A DNA stretch of 64,000 nucleotides from Hyphomicrobiales bacterium (GCA_900465915.1 UBKJ01000017.1:310001-374000), one strand, 5' to 3'; counted from the stretch's first letter, positions 25,576 through 34,288 are shown. Numbers and translations are program-made. Notes: a model not told the origin generated them from the letters alone.

Positions 25576-26572
25576 AGCCTCCTCCCCTCCCGGCGCGGGC
25601 CCGGCGCCCACAGCCGCCGTCTGGCGGACGGCGCTGGTGCTGGCGATCCTGCCCGTAGCCCTCATCGTTCTCGGCCAGTTCCTGCCCACCTATCCGCTGC
25701 GCGTGCTGGACACGATCCTGATCTACGCGGTGCTCGCCATGGGGCTCAACATCGTGGTCGGTTACGCCGGCCTCCTCGACCTCGGCTACGTCGCCTTCTA
25801 CGCCATCGGCGCCTACACCTACGCGCTTCTCGCCTCCGACCAGCTCGGCCTGCACCTGCCCTTCCTGGTGATCGTGCTGATCGGCGCCGGGCTCGCGGGG
25901 ACCGCCGGCGTGCTGCTCGGCCTGCCGGTGCTGCGGCTGCGCGGCGACTATCTCGCCATCGTCACGCTCGGCTTCGGCGAGATCATCCGCGTGCTGATGA
26001 ACAATCTCAACGGCCTCACCAACGGGCCGCAGGGCATCGCCCGCATCGACGAGCCGCATCTTTTCGGCTGGACCATCTCGACCCCGCTCGACTTCCTCTA
26101 TCTCCTGACCGGGCTTCTAGTGCTGGCGTTCCTGTTCGTATGGAAACTGCAGCAGAGCGCGCTCGGCGTGGCGCTGTCGGCGGTGCGCGAGGACCAGGAC
26201 GCGGCGCGCGGCTGCGGGATCAACACCACGCAGGTCAAGCTGGTCGCCTTCGCCACCAGCGCCGTCATCGGCGGCACCTGCGGCGTCATGTTCGCCGCCA
26301 TGCAGCGCTTCGTCAGCCCCGAGAGCTTCTCCTTCTGGGAATCGCTGACCATCGTGCTGGTGCTGGTCGTGGGCGGGCTCGGCAATCCCTTCGGCGCCAT
26401 ATTGGGCGCGGCCATCCTCATCCTCATCCCCGAACTGCTGCGCGACTATTCCGACTATCGCCAGCTCGTCTTCGGGCTGGCGCTGGTGACGGTGATCTTG
26501 CTGCGTCCCATGGGCCTGATCAGCCGCCATTACGGGCCGTCCTGGCTGGCGGCGAAGCTGGGGAGGCGCTGA
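25565..26572 (+). CDS. Branched-chain-amino-acid-type ABC transporter permease (LivM family)
   Basis: 335 residues starting at a GTG inside the end of the LivH gene. Family segments AMGLNIVVGYAGLLDLGYVAFYAIGAY and LRLRGDYLAIVTLGFGEIIR are present, and the coupling loop near VVGGLGNPFGAILGA is near the C-terminus. Pairs with LivH to form the inner-membrane channel. The stop overlaps the next start by one base (TGATG). Confidence 0.9.
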   Translation: MTSEASSPPGAGPAPTAAVWRTALVLAILPVALIVLGQFLPTYPLRVLDTILIYAVLAMGLNIVVGYAGLLDLGYVAFYAIGAYTYALLASDQLGLHLPFLVIVLIGAGLAGTAGVLLGLPVLRLRGDYLAIVTLGFGEIIRVLMNNLNGLTNGPQGIARIDEPHLFGWTISTPLDFLYLLTGLLVLAFLFVWKLQQSALGVALSAVREDQDAARGCGINTTQVKLVAFATSAVIGGTCGVMFAAMQRFVSPESFSFWESLTIVLVLVVGGLGNPFGAILGAAILILIPELLRDYSDYRQLVFGLALVTVILLRPMGLISRHYGPSWLAAKLGRR

Positions 26573-27405
26573 TGCTGGTTTTTGAGCACGTCACGAAAGC
26601 CTTCGGCGCGCACAAGGCGGTGGACGACGCCTCGCTGACCATCAAGCCGGGCTTGATCACCGCGATCATCGGGCCGAACGGGGCGGGAAAATCCACGCTG
26701 GTCAACATGGCCGCCGGCTCCTACCAGGTCACGTCGGGCCGCATCCTGCTCGACGGGACCGAATTGCAGCGCCTGCCCAAGCACCAGGTCGCCCATGCCG
26801 GGCTGGGGCGCACCTACCAGAACATCCGCCTGTTCGACGGCATGACGGTGATGCAGAACCTGGAAGTGTCGCTGGTGCCGCGCACGCTGGGCGCGCTGAT
26901 CGCCGACGCCCTGCCCGGCCGCAGCGCCGAGCGGCAGCGGCGCGAGCGCTGCTACGCCACGCTGGAGAAGCTCGGCATCGCCCATCACGCCGAAAGGCAA
27001 GCCGGCTCGCTCGCCTATGGCCAGCAGAAGCTGGTGGAGCTGGCGCGCGCCATGGTCAACGACCCGCACGCCATCCTGCTCGACGAGCCGGCGGCGGGGC
27101 TCAACCACGGCGAGACCGAGCAGCTCCGCCATCACATCCTCGACCTCAAGACCAGCCAGATCGCCATCGTGCTGATCGAGCACGACATGAAACTGATCAT
27201 GTCGATCTCCGACGAGATCTACGTGATGAACCGCGGCCGCGTGCTGGCGCACGGGACGCCGGCCGAAATCCGCGACAATACCCAAGTTCAGGAGGCCTAT
27301 CTTGGTCAGCCAGGCGCCATCAGCGAAATCGAAGCCGCTGCTCGCGGTCGAGCAAATCGAGTCCGGATACGGGCGGGTGAAAGTCTTGCATGGCGTGAGC
27401 CTTGA
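26572..27405 (+). CDS. Branched-chain-amino-acid-type ABC transporter ATP-binding protein (LivG family)
   Basis: 277 residues. Walker A GPNGAGKST (about 33-41), signature-like LAYGQQK in place of LSGGQ, Walker B AILLDEPAAGL and the H-loop IEHDM are present. The normal LivG end is near VQEAYLG; here the frame continues about 34 residues through the start of the next gene, giving an unusual 104-base overlap. The extra tail is low in recognisable features and may be a frame accident or a real extension. Confidence 0.88.
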   Translation: MLVFEHVTKAFGAHKAVDDASLTIKPGLITAIIGPNGAGKSTLVNMAAGSYQVTSGRILLDGTELQRLPKHQVAHAGLGRTYQNIRLFDGMTVMQNLEVSLVPRTLGALIADALPGRSAERQRRERCYATLEKLGIAHHAERQAGSLAYGQQKLVELARAMVNDPHAILLDEPAAGLNHGETEQLRHHILDLKTSQIAIVLIEHDMKLIMSISDEIYVMNRGRVLAHGTPAEIRDNTQVQEAYLGQPGAISEIEAAARGRANRVRIRAGESLAWREP

Positions 27406-28039
27406 GCTCTACGCCGGCGAGATCGTCTCGCTGATCGGCCCGAACGGGGCCGGCAAGACCACCTTCCTGCGCTCGATCAGCGGCGTCTGCCCGGTCACGG
27501 CCGGACAGATCAGCTTCAAGGGCGAGCGCATCGACCGGCTCAAGCCCTATCAGGTGGCGGGGCGCGGCCTCGGCCATTGCCCGGAAGGCCGCGCGGTGTT
27601 CCAGCATCTGAGCATCGAGGAGAACCTGATGGCCGGCTATCTGCCGGGGCGCGGCAAGACGGAAGCGGCGCTGTTCGAGGAGGTCTACGGCCTGTTCCCG
27701 GTGCTGGCCGAGCGGCGCAAGAGCCTCGCCGGCCAGCTTTCCGGCGGCCAGCAGCAGATGGTGGCGATCGCCCGCGCGCTGATGGGAAGCCCGGAGCTGC
27801 TGCTTCTCGACGAGCCGTCGCTGGGGCTGGCGCCGATCATCATCCACCAGATCTTCGAGATCATCATCAAGCTGGCCGAGGCCGGCGTGTCGATCCTGCT
27901 GGTGGAGCAGAACGTCGATTTGTCGCTGGAGATCGCCGATTTCGTCTACGCCTTCGAGCATGGGCAGATCCATGTCTCGGGCCCGGCCGAAAAGCTCGCC
28001 GGCGACGAGCGCGTCCGCCATATCTATTTGCCCGCCTGA
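27302..28039 (+). CDS. Branched-chain-amino-acid-type ABC transporter ATP-binding protein (LivF family)
   Basis: 245 residues. I accept the TTG at 27302 because AGGAGG (27290-27295) stands six bases before it, and no ATG or GTG occurs before the first conserved strand ([12 protein letters not shown]). Walker [10 protein letters not shown], signature LSGGQQQ, Walker [12 protein letters not shown] and the conserved LVEQN are present. The gene overlaps the LivG gene by 104 bases. Completes the heteromeric importer with the four genes before it. Confidence 0.88.
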   Translation: MVSQAPSAKSKPLLAVEQIESGYGRVKVLHGVSLELYAGEIVSLIGPNGAGKTTFLRSISGVCPVTAGQISFKGERIDRLKPYQVAGRGLGHCPEGRAVFQHLSIEENLMAGYLPGRGKTEAALFEEVYGLFPVLAERRKSLAGQLSGGQQQMVAIARALMGSPELLLLDEPSLGLAPIIIHQIFEIIIKLAEAGVSILLVEQNVDLSLEIADFVYAFEHGQIHVSGPAEKLAGDERVRHIYLPA

Positions 28040-28059
28040 CCGTTTTCGGAGCTTAGCCC

Positions 28060-29088
28060 ATGCGCACCACCAAAGTCGTCCATGTCGTGACCTGCCACGC
28101 CGAGGGGGAAGTCGGCGACGTGATCGTCGGCGGCGTCGCCCCGCCGCCGGGCGCGACGGTATGGGAGCAGTCGCGCTGGATCGCCGAGGACGAGACCCTG
28201 CGCAATTTCGTGCTCAACGAGCCGCGCGGCGGCGTCTTCCGCCACGTCAACCTGCTGGTGCCGCCCAAGGACCCGCGCGCGCAGATGGGTTGGATCATCA
28301 TGGAGCCGGCCGACACGCCGCCCATGTCGGGCTCCAACTCGATCTGCGTGTCGACCGTGCTGCTCGACACCGGCATCATTCCCATGCAGGAGCCGATCAC
28401 CCGCATGGTGCTGGAGCCGCCGGGCGGGCTGATCGAGGTCGAGGCGGAATGCCGCAACGGCAAGGCCGAGCGCATCCATGTGCGCAACGTCGCCTCCTTC
28501 GCCGACAAGCTGGACGTGTCCCTTGAGGTGGAAGGCGTCGGCACGGTGACGGTGGACACGGCCTATGGCGGCGACAGCTTCGTGCTGGTCGACGCGGCGG
28601 CGCTGGGGCTCGAATTGCGGCCGGACCAGGCGCGCGACATCGCCCGGCTGGGCGTGAAGATCACCGCCGCCGCCAACGAGCAGCTCGGCTTCCGCCATCC
28701 CGTCACCGACTGGAACCACATCTCCTTCTGCCAGATCACCGATCCGGTGGCGATGAAGGACGGCGTGCTGACCGGCAAGAACGCCGTCGCCATCCGCCCC
28801 GGCAAGATCGACCGCTCGCCCACCGGCACCGGCTGCTCGGCGCGCATGGCGGTGCTGCACGCCAAGGGCCTGATGAAGGCCGGCGACCGCTTCACCGGCG
28901 TGTCGCTGATCGACACCGAGTTCCACTGCCGCATCGACAGCGAGGTCGACCTCAACGGCAAGCCCGCCATCCGCCCCGTCATCTCCGGCCGCGCCTGGAT
29001 CGTCGGCACGCAGCAATTGATGGTCGACCCCTCCGACCCCTTCCCGACCGGATACCGGCTGTCGGACACCTGGCCGATGGATATTTAA
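28060..29088 (+). CDS. Proline racemase / hydroxyproline epimerase family protein (Ser-Cys type)
   Basis: 342 residues of the proline racemase superfamily (PF05544). The usual first catalytic Cys is Ser90 in [11 protein letters not shown]; the second, Cys259, is kept in [14 protein letters not shown]. Ser/Cys enzymes are described as 4-hydroxyproline epimerases or bifunctional, while Thr/Cys marks trans-3-hydroxyproline dehydratases. The GSNS following Ser90 differs from the common GHGT/GHNT. It is the last gene of an amino-acid importer operon 20 bases after LivF, so the importer probably brings in its substrate. The DadA-like and DapA-like genes nearby match later steps of hydroxyproline breakdown. 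Confidence 0.85.
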   Translation: MRTTKVVHVVTCHAEGEVGDVIVGGVAPPPGATVWEQSRWIAEDETLRNFVLNEPRGGVFRHVNLLVPPKDPRAQMGWIIMEPADTPPMSGSNSICVSTVLLDTGIIPMQEPITRMVLEPPGGLIEVEAECRNGKAERIHVRNVASFADKLDVSLEVEGVGTVTVDTAYGGDSFVLVDAAALGLELRPDQARDIARLGVKITAAANEQLGFRHPVTDWNHISFCQITDPVAMKDGVLTGKNAVAIRPGKIDRSPTGTGCSARMAVLHAKGLMKAGDRFTGVSLIDTEFHCRIDSEVDLNGKPAIRPVISGRAWIVGTQQLMVDPSDPFPTGYRLSDTWPMDI

Positions 29089-29113
29089 GTTCAATCGAAT
29101 ATCTCTACTTGCG

Positions 29114-29140
29114 AAAGGGCGCGGCGACGCGCCCTTTTTG
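29114..29140 (+). terminator. Rho-independent terminator after importer/racemase operon
   Basis: AAAGGGCGC pairs with GCGCCCTTT around a 6-base loop and is followed by TTG with T-rich flanks. Located 26 bases after the racemase stop. Confidence 0.8.
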
Positions 29141-29291
29141 TTGTTCCATATTGGAGCAATTCATTAATCATGCGGCGCGCTCACATTCCGTTTACCATAG
29201 AGCTTAAGGCGGCAAGAAGAATTCCCCGTATATGGTGGTCACAGGTCGGAAATGACCGGCAAACAACAAGACAAAGTCTCAGGAGCTGCAA

Positions 29292-29468
29292 ATGACCAAG
29301 TTCTTCTCCCGCTTCCGCAAAAACGAATCCGGCGCCACCGCCATCGAATACGCCCTGATCGCCGGCCTGATCGCCGTCGCCATCATCACCGGCGCCAAAC
29401 TGCTCGGCACCACGATCTCGGACAAGTTCACGACCATCGCCAGCGAAGTGTCGAACGCCGGCAACTAA
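29292..29468 (+). CDS. Flp/Fap type IVb pilin, copy 1
   Basis: 58 residues: a short basic leader (MTKFFSRFRKNESG), then ATAIEYALIAGLIAVAIITGA. The Gly-Ala cleavage site with Glu at +5 and adjacent Tyr is the signature of Flp pilins processed by the TadV/CpaA prepilin peptidase. AGGAG stands upstream. A strong terminator (29492-29513) follows. No Cpa/Tad assembly genes are nearby, so the apparatus must be encoded elsewhere. Tandem paralogue at 29696. Confidence 0.9.
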   Translation: MTKFFSRFRKNESGATAIEYALIAGLIAVAIITGAKLLGTTISDKFTTIASEVSNAGN

Positions 29469-29491
29469 GCCGTCCTTCACATCCGCACGGA

Positions 29492-29515
29492 AAAGCCGCC
29501 CTCGGGCGGCTTTTT
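29492..29515 (+). terminator. Terminator after Flp pilin copy 1
   Basis: AAAGCCGCC-CTCG-GGCGGCTTT followed by TT; 23 bases after the stop codon. The same hairpin with one loop change follows copy 2. Confidence 0.85.
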
Positions 29516-29695
29516 CGCGTCATGCGCGGGTTTTTTCGTCATGACGTCCGGCAAGATTCGACTTCTGTATCAATAAATTTCAAATCACCTTTCATTTACC
29601 AAACAACTTAAAGCGGTAAATACAATTGCTCCGATATGCTGGCTACAGGTCGGAAATGGCCGGCAAACAACAAGACAAAGCCTCAGGAGCTGCAA

Positions 29696-29872
29696 GTGTC
29701 CAAGTTCTTCTCCCGCTTCCGCAAAAACGAATCCGGCGCCACCGCCATCGAATACGCCCTGATCGCCGGCTTGATCGCCATCGCCATCATCACCGGCGCC
29801 AAGCTGCTCGGAACCACGCTTTCCGACAAGTTCACGACCATCGCCAGCCAGGTCTCGAACGCCGGCAACTGA
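29696..29872 (+). CDS. Flp/Fap type IVb pilin, copy 2 (GTG start)
   Basis: 58 residues, differing from copy 1 at only five positions (start-adjacent Thr to Ser, Val to Ile, Ile to Leu, Glu to Gln and none at the cleavage site). The aligned start codon is GTG, not ATG, with the same AGGAGCTGCA ribosome-binding region upstream. The spacing to copy 1 is 404 bases, and the upstream leader is also duplicated, so this is a tandem duplication including regulatory DNA. Confidence 0.88.
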   Translation: MSKFFSRFRKNESGATAIEYALIAGLIAIAIITGAKLLGTTLSDKFTTIASQVSNAGN

Positions 29873-29895
29873 GCCGTGCTTCATATCTGCACGGA

Positions 29896-29919
29896 AAAGC
29901 CGCCCCAGGGCGGCTTTTT
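29896..29919 (+). terminator. Terminator after Flp pilin copy 2
   Basis: AAAGCCGCC-CCAG-GGCGGCTTT followed by TT, 23 bases after the stop, matching the terminator of copy 1. Confidence 0.85.
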
Positions 29920-29999
29920 CGCGTTTCGGCGCGCCCGCATGGAACCGCCGCCGGCGCCGCGGCGTTTAAAACGGTCTTCATCAATTTCGGGAGGAAGCC

Positions 30000-30254
30000 A
30001 TGCACGAAGCGCAAATCGGCTGGATCGCAGCCATCATCATCGGCGGACTGGCGGGCTGGCTGGCCGAGATGTTCATGAAAAGCAATCAGGGCGTGTTCAT
30101 GAACATCATCCTCGGCATCGTCGGCGCGGCGGTGGCCAATGCGCTTCTGGGCGCGTTCGGCGTGATCCTGGGCGGCTGGATCGGCTACCTGATCGCCGGC
30201 TTCATCGGGGCCTGCATCCTGATCGCGCTGGGACGGATGCTGCGCCGGGCCTGA
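30000..30254 (+). CDS. GlsB/YeaQ/YmgE-family small membrane protein
   Basis: 84 residues, three hydrophobic segments with the glycine-rich pattern IIGGLAGWLAEMFMK, NIILGIVGAAVANALLG and GGWIGYLIAGFIGACILIALGR typical of transglycosylase-associated (Transgly_assoc) proteins linked to stress. GGAGGAAGCC precedes the ATG. Function of the family is not known at the molecular level. Confidence 0.88.
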   Translation: MHEAQIGWIAAIIIGGLAGWLAEMFMKSNQGVFMNIILGIVGAAVANALLGAFGVILGGWIGYLIAGFIGACILIALGRMLRRA

Positions 30255-30386
30255 GCCCTATCACGGCCTAACGCGCTGTCATCATTCGTGATTATGGAAG
30301 CCATGGGGCGCGGTCCATAATCGAACTCACAAGACGTCAGCAATGGCGACGCAACCCCTTCGTCGCCGGATCGAGGAGATTTCGGA

Positions 30387-30749
30387 ATGAGGTTCAAGGC
30401 TCTCTTTACGGCGCTCGGCATCGGCCTCGCCGGCCTGACATTGAGCGGCTGCGTGTCCGAAGGCTATTACGACAGCGGCTATTACGACCCGTATTACGTG
30501 CAGGGCGGCTATTACGGCGGCGGCGTCATCTATGACAGCGGCGGCTATTATTACCGCGACCATCGCCGTTATTACCGCGGCCGCGGCTGGCGCGATTCGC
30601 GTCCCGGCGGCTATCGCCCGGGCGGCCCGCGTCCGCCGCGCTACCAGGGCGGCGGCGGCCGTCCCGGCTATCAGTCGCGCAATCCCGGCCGCTATTTCGG
30701 CGGCGGCAAGCCCAGCGGACGTCCGCCGGAATGGCGCTCGCAGAAGTGA
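30387..30749 (+). CDS. Gly/Tyr/Arg-rich predicted lipoprotein
   Basis: 120 residues. The signal peptide ends in a lipobox LTLSGC (Cys about 22), so it is probably lipid-anchored. The mature part is a low-complexity chain of YY/GGYY repeats in the first half and Gly-Pro-Arg-rich repeats in the second. Such sequences are common in small envelope proteins of this order, with no known function. A GAGGAG element upstream of the ATG supports the start. A strong hairpin follows. Confidence 0.78.
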   Translation: MRFKALFTALGIGLAGLTLSGCVSEGYYDSGYYDPYYVQGGYYGGGVIYDSGGYYYRDHRRYYRGRGWRDSRPGGYRPGGPRPPRYQGGGGRPGYQSRNPGRYFGGGKPSGRPPEWRSQK

Positions 30750-30752
30750 AGC

Positions 30753-30786
30753 AAAAAGGCCGCGGTCCTCGGACCGCGGCCTTTTT
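30753..30786. terminator. Bidirectional terminator between lipoprotein and cupin genes
   Basis: A 16-bp perfect stem from AAAAAGGCCGCGGTCC to GGACCGCGGCCTTTTT with a 2-base loop. Poly-A and poly-T sides make it usable by both convergent genes; it ends 17 bases before the cupin stop. Confidence 0.88.
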
Positions 30787-30802
30787 CATGAAAGCGTCCC
30801 GG

Positions 30803-31147
30803 TCAGAGCCGGATGACATATTCCTTGCGCGTCGTCTCCAGCACCTCCCACACGCCGCGAAAGCCGGGGCGGATGACGAAGCTGTCGCCCGCCTTCACCT
30901 CGCGCGCCGCGCCGCCCTCCTCGGTCAGGACCGAGCGGCCGGAGAGGATGTGACAGAATTCCCACTCGTCATATGCGACGCGCCACTTGCCGGGCGTGCT
31001 TTCCCAGACGCCGGCGAAGAGCTTGCCGTCGGGGCTTTCCTCCAGGTTCCAGGTGCTATGGCGCGGATCGCCGGACAGCAGGCGGTCCGGCGCGGGCGCG
31101 CCCTCCTCGGGCGCGATCCCGGTCAGGTCGAAGGCGACGAAACGCAT
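30803..31147 (-). CDS. DUF861-type cupin protein
   Basis: 114 residues, a single small cupin (EutQ/DUF861-like) with WEFCHILSGRSVLTEEGG and FVIRPGFRGVWEVLETTRKEYVI. The start ATG overlaps the stop of the preceding sulfhydrylase gene (TGATG), so they are co-translated. Metal-ligand His residues are few (one clear His), so it may be a binding rather than catalytic cupin. Function unknown. Confidence 0.82.
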   Translation of the reverse strand: MRFVAFDLTGIAPEEGAPAPDRLLSGDPRHSTWNLEESPDGKLFAGVWESTPGKWRVAYDEWEFCHILSGRSVLTEEGGAAREVKAGDSFVIRPGFRGVWEVLETTRKEYVIRL

Positions 31148-32430
31148 CAGATCTTCGCCAGCGACTGTTCGATATCGGCGATGATGTCGTCGGCGTCCTC
31201 GATGCCGATCGACAGGCGCACCACTTCCGGCCCGGCGCCGGCTGCGGTTTTCTGCTCGTCCGACAGCTGGCGATGGGTGGTGGAGGCCGGGTGGATGACC
31301 AGCGAGCGGGTGTCGCCGATATTGGCCAAGAGCGAGAACAGCTCCAGCCCGTCGACGAATTTGACGCCCGCCTCGTAGCCGCCCTTCAGGCCGAAGGTGA
31401 AGACCGCGCCGGCGCCCTTGGGCGCGTATTTCTGCTGCAGCGCATGGTATTTGTCGTGCGGCAGGCCGGCGTAGTTGACCCAGGCCACCTTGTCGTGGCC
31501 GTGCAGCCAGCTCGCCACCTTGAGCGCGTTGTCGCAATGGCGCTGCATGCGCAGGGGAAGCGTCTCGACGCCGGTGAGGATCTGGAAGGCGTTGAAGGGC
31601 GAGATCGCCGGGCCGAAATCGCGCAGGCCCAGCACGCGGGCGGCGATGGCGAAGGAGATGTTGCCGAAGGTCTTGTGCAGCTCCATGCCGGCATAGTCGG
31701 GGCGCGGCTCGGTCAGCAGCGGATAATTGCCGGACTTGGCCCAGTCGAAGGTGCCGCCGTCGACCAGCACGCCGCCCATGGAGTTGCCGTGGCCGCCGAT
31801 GAACTTGGTCAGCGAATGCACGACGATGTCCGCGCCGTGCTCGATGGGGCGCAGGAGGTAGGGCGAGGCCAGCGTGTTGTCGACGATCAGCGGCAGGCCG
31901 TTGCGATGGGCGATCTCGGCGATGGCCTCGATGTCGATGACGATACCGCCCGGATTGGCGAAGCTCTCGATGAAGATGGCGCGGGTGCGGTCGTCGATCT
32001 GCTTGGCGAAATCGGTCGGGTTGGTGGCGTCGGCCCAGCGCACCTGCCAGTCGAAGGCCTTGAAGGACTGGCCGAACTGGTTGATCGAGCCGCCGTAGAG
32101 CTGGCGCGCGGCGATGAAATTGTCGCCCGGCTTCATCAGCGTGTGGAAGACCAGAAGCTGCGCGGCGTGGCCGGAGGCGACGGCCACCGCCGCCGTGCCG
32201 CCCTCGAGCGCGGCGATGCGCTCCTCCAGCACCGCCGTGGTCGGGTTGGTGATGCGGGTGTAGATATTGCCGAAGGCCTGCAGGCCGAACAGCGAGGCGG
32301 CGTGGTCGGCGTCCTCGAAGACGAAGGAGGTGGTCTGATAGATCGGCGTCGCGCGCGCGCCCGTGGTCGGATCGGGCTTCGCGCCCGCATGGACGGCCAG
32401 GGTTTCGATACCGGGTGAACGCTTCGACAT
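31147..32430 (-). CDS. metY: O-acetylhomoserine sulfhydrylase / aminocarboxypropyltransferase
   Basis: 427 residues, Cys/Met-metabolism PLP family. The PLP lysine is in [18 protein letters not shown], preceded by [16 protein letters not shown] and [11 protein letters not shown]. The length and the insertion typical of MetY/MET17 enzymes set it apart from the shorter MetB/MetC enzymes. It makes homocysteine from O-acetylhomoserine and sulfide. A cupin gene follows with a 1-base overlap. The 109 bases between it and the CoA-binding gene show nothing recognisable. Confidence 0.88.
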   Translation of the reverse strand: MSKRSPGIETLAVHAGAKPDPTTGARATPIYQTTSFVFEDADHAASLFGLQAFGNIYTRITNPTTAVLEERIAALEGGTAAVAVASGHAAQLLVFHTLMKPGDNFIAARQLYGGSINQFGQSFKAFDWQVRWADATNPTDFAKQIDDRTRAIFIESFANPGGIVIDIEAIAEIAHRNGLPLIVDNTLASPYLLRPIEHGADIVVHSLTKFIGGHGNSMGGVLVDGGTFDWAKSGNYPLLTEPRPDYAGMELHKTFGNISFAIAARVLGLRDFGPAISPFNAFQILTGVETLPLRMQRHCDNALKVASWLHGHDKVAWVNYAGLPHDKYHALQQKYAPKGAGAVFTFGLKGGYEAGVKFVDGLELFSLLANIGDTRSLVIHPASTTHRQLSDEQKTAAGAGPEVVRLSIGIEDADDIIADIEQSLAKI

Positions 32431-32539
32431 GGTTTCCTCCTCACAGCGGACACTGAAAATCGCGCCCGGACGTTAGGCTTATGGAAGAAGAAAGCAAAGA
32501 AGAAGATTGCGGGAAGGCGCGCTTTTACGGAAAATCGTT

Positions 32540-32971
32540 TCAGCCGATCAGGCGCGGATATTCGATGGCCGGGCAGCGGTCCATCACCACCTGGATGCGG
32601 TGCTTGTGGGCGCGTTTTCCGGCCTCCTCGTGGCGGACGCCGAGCTGCGTCCACAGCACCTTCGGCCGGTGGCGCAGCGCCAGCATCTCCTCGACGATCC
32701 CCGGCACGGCGTCGGAGGCGCGGAACACGTCCACCATGTCGATCGGCTCGGCGATGTCGGACAGGCGCGCCACCACGGTCTGGCCGTGGATCTCCTGCCC
32801 CGCTATGCCCGGATTGACGGGGATGACGTGATAGCCCTTGGACAGGAGAAATTGCATGACGTGGTTGCTGGGCCGGTCCGGCTTGGTGGAGGCCCCGAGC
32901 AATGCGATGGTCTTGACGGTGGTCAGGATGTCGCGCAGATAGGAATCGGGATAGTCGACGGCTCCGCCCAT
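32540..32971 (-). CDS. CoA-binding domain protein (YccU type)
   Basis: 143 residues from the ATG at 32971, which has GGAGGAG 5 bases upstream; a GTG at 32983 would consume that site. The Rossmann-like CoA_binding_2 pattern is visible: TIALLGASTKPDRPSNHVMQFLLSKGYHVIPVNP, VDVFRASDAVP and a final MDRCPAIEYPRL. These single-domain proteins bind acyl-CoA or nucleotides; role unknown. Often found beside the sulfhydrylase gene in this order. Confidence 0.86.
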   Translation of the reverse strand: MGGAVDYPDSYLRDILTTVKTIALLGASTKPDRPSNHVMQFLLSKGYHVIPVNPGIAGQEIHGQTVVARLSDIAEPIDMVDVFRASDAVPGIVEEMLALRHRPKVLWTQLGVRHEEAGKRAHKHRIQVVMDRCPAIEYPRLIG

Positions 32972-33068
32972 GATCTCCTCCACCGTTTATTGTTGTTTTT
33001 CTCAATCTGACAATTTTGAACGACGCGGGCAAGGCTTTGGTTCCGGGAGGAAGGGGCGAAAAATATAC

Positions 33069-33082
33069 GGTATTATAATACC
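33069..33082. promoter_or_regulatory. Perfect AT-rich palindrome upstream of CoA-binding gene
   Basis: GGTATTATAATACC is a perfect 14-base palindrome inside a short AT-rich stretch (33000-33120) between the divergent CoA-binding and rplM genes. It contains TATAAT on both strands, so it may be a -10 region or an operator. No regulator can be named. Confidence 0.35.
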
Positions 33083-33139
33083 AATTTTTCAAGCCTTTGA
33101 TTTTGCACGGTTTTTAAATCCGCGCTTCAAAGCCCGGAC

Positions 33140-33168
33140 TTGACGGCGGCCGGGCTTTTGTGTATCGG
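33140..33168 (+). promoter_or_regulatory. Predicted sigma-70 promoter of rplM-rpsI
   Basis: TTGACG (33140-33145) and TATCGG (33163-33168) with a 17-base spacer lie about 125 bases before the rplM start. A dyad AAGCCCGG/CCGGGCTT (33130-33157) overlaps it. The leader from about 33175 holds GGTTGGGCCCGGTTGGATAGCCCAAC-like pairing stretches that may form the L13 leader structure, but I cannot assign a known element. Confidence 0.5.
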
Positions 33169-33292
33169 ACCGCGCTGGAAGCGGGTTTGCGCCCGTCTCC
33201 ATCCCGGTTGGGCCCGGTTGGATAGCCCAACGCAAGCAACAAGAAAAGCTCCGGCTCTCAAGGGCTGGAGATCGAACTCAAGGAAGACTTCC

Positions 33293-33757
33293 ATGGCAAC
33301 TTTCTCCCAGAAGCCGGCCGAAGTGGTGAAGAAGTGGGTGCTGATCGACGCCGAAGGCCTCGTGCTCGGCCGTCTCGCCTCCCTCGTCGCCAATCGCCTG
33401 CGCGGCAAGCATAAAGCCACCTTCACGCCGCATGTCGACGATGGCGACAACGTCATCATCATCAACGCCGACAAGATCGTGCTGACCGGCAAGAAGTACA
33501 CCGACAAAGTCTATTACTGGCACACCGGCCATCCGGGCGGCATCAAGGAGCGCACCGCGCGCCAGATCCTCGAGGGCCGTTTCCCGGAACGCGTCGTCGA
33601 AAAGGCGATCGAACGCATGATTCCGCGCGGCCCGCTCGGCCGTCGCCAGATGAAGAACCTGCGCGTCTATGCAGGCCCGACCCATCAGCATGAAGCGCAG
33701 CAGCCGGAAGTCCTCGACGTCGCCGCGCTGAACCGCAAGAACAAAGGGAATGCATAA
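33293..33757 (+). CDS. rplM: 50S ribosomal protein L13
   Basis: 154 residues from the ATG at 33293, preceded by [32 protein letters not shown] and the motif [10 protein letters not shown]...[29 protein letters not shown] are diagnostic of L13. Forms a two-gene operon with rpsI (2-base gap), the universal arrangement. Confidence 0.98.
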   Translation: MATFSQKPAEVVKKWVLIDAEGLVLGRLASLVANRLRGKHKATFTPHVDDGDNVIIINADKIVLTGKKYTDKVYYWHTGHPGGIKERTARQILEGRFPERVVEKAIERMIPRGPLGRRQMKNLRVYAGPTHQHEAQQPEVLDVAALNRKNKGNA

Positions 33758-33759
33758 TC

Positions 33760-34236
33760 ATGGCTGAGCAGCTCAACTCGCTCGAAGAACTCGGCGCCGT
33801 CGCCAAGGTCGAAGCCGCCGCTCCGGTCCACGTCCAGAAGCTCGACGCCCATGGCCGCGCCTACGCCACCGGCAAGCGCAAGGACGCCGTCGCCCGCGTC
33901 TGGGTCAAGCCCGGCTCCGGCAAGATCGTCGTCAACGACAAGGAATTCGACAAGTACTTCGCCCGTCCGGTCCTGCAGATGATCCTGCAGCAGCCGATTG
34001 TCGCGTCGAACCGCGTCGGCCAGTTCGACATCGTCGCCACCGTCGCCGGCGGCGGCCTCTCGGGCCAGGCGGGCGCTGTGCGTCACGGCATCTCCAAGGC
34101 GCTGACCTATTACGAGCCGGGCCTGCGCACCGCGCTCAAGAAGGGCGGCTTCCTGACCCGCGACAGCCGCGTCGTCGAACGCAAGAAGTACGGCAAGGCC
34201 AAGGCCCGTCGTTCGTTCCAGTTCTCGAAGCGCTAA
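33760..34236 (+). CDS. rpsI: 30S ribosomal protein S9
   Basis: 158 residues. An alphaproteobacterial N-terminal extension (about 35 residues) precedes the core [22 protein letters not shown], and it ends in the conserved basic tail [17 protein letters not shown] that reaches the P-site tRNA. Co-transcribed with rplM and followed by a terminator at 34261. Confidence 0.98.
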   Translation: MAEQLNSLEELGAVAKVEAAAPVHVQKLDAHGRAYATGKRKDAVARVWVKPGSGKIVVNDKEFDKYFARPVLQMILQQPIVASNRVGQFDIVATVAGGGLSGQAGAVRHGISKALTYYEPGLRTALKKGGFLTRDSRVVERKKYGKAKARRSFQFSKR

Positions 34237-34260
34237 TATTCTACGCTTCAGAGCTTACGG

Positions 34261-34288
34261 AAAAGCGGGCCCTCGGGCCCGCTTTTTT
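34261..34288 (+). terminator. Rho-independent terminator of rplM-rpsI
   Basis: AAAAGCGGGCCC and GGGCCCGCTTTT form a 12-bp stem with a 2-base loop followed by TT. From here to 34669 (about 380 bases) I see no supported gene, only a short unconvincing open frame. Confidence 0.9.
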
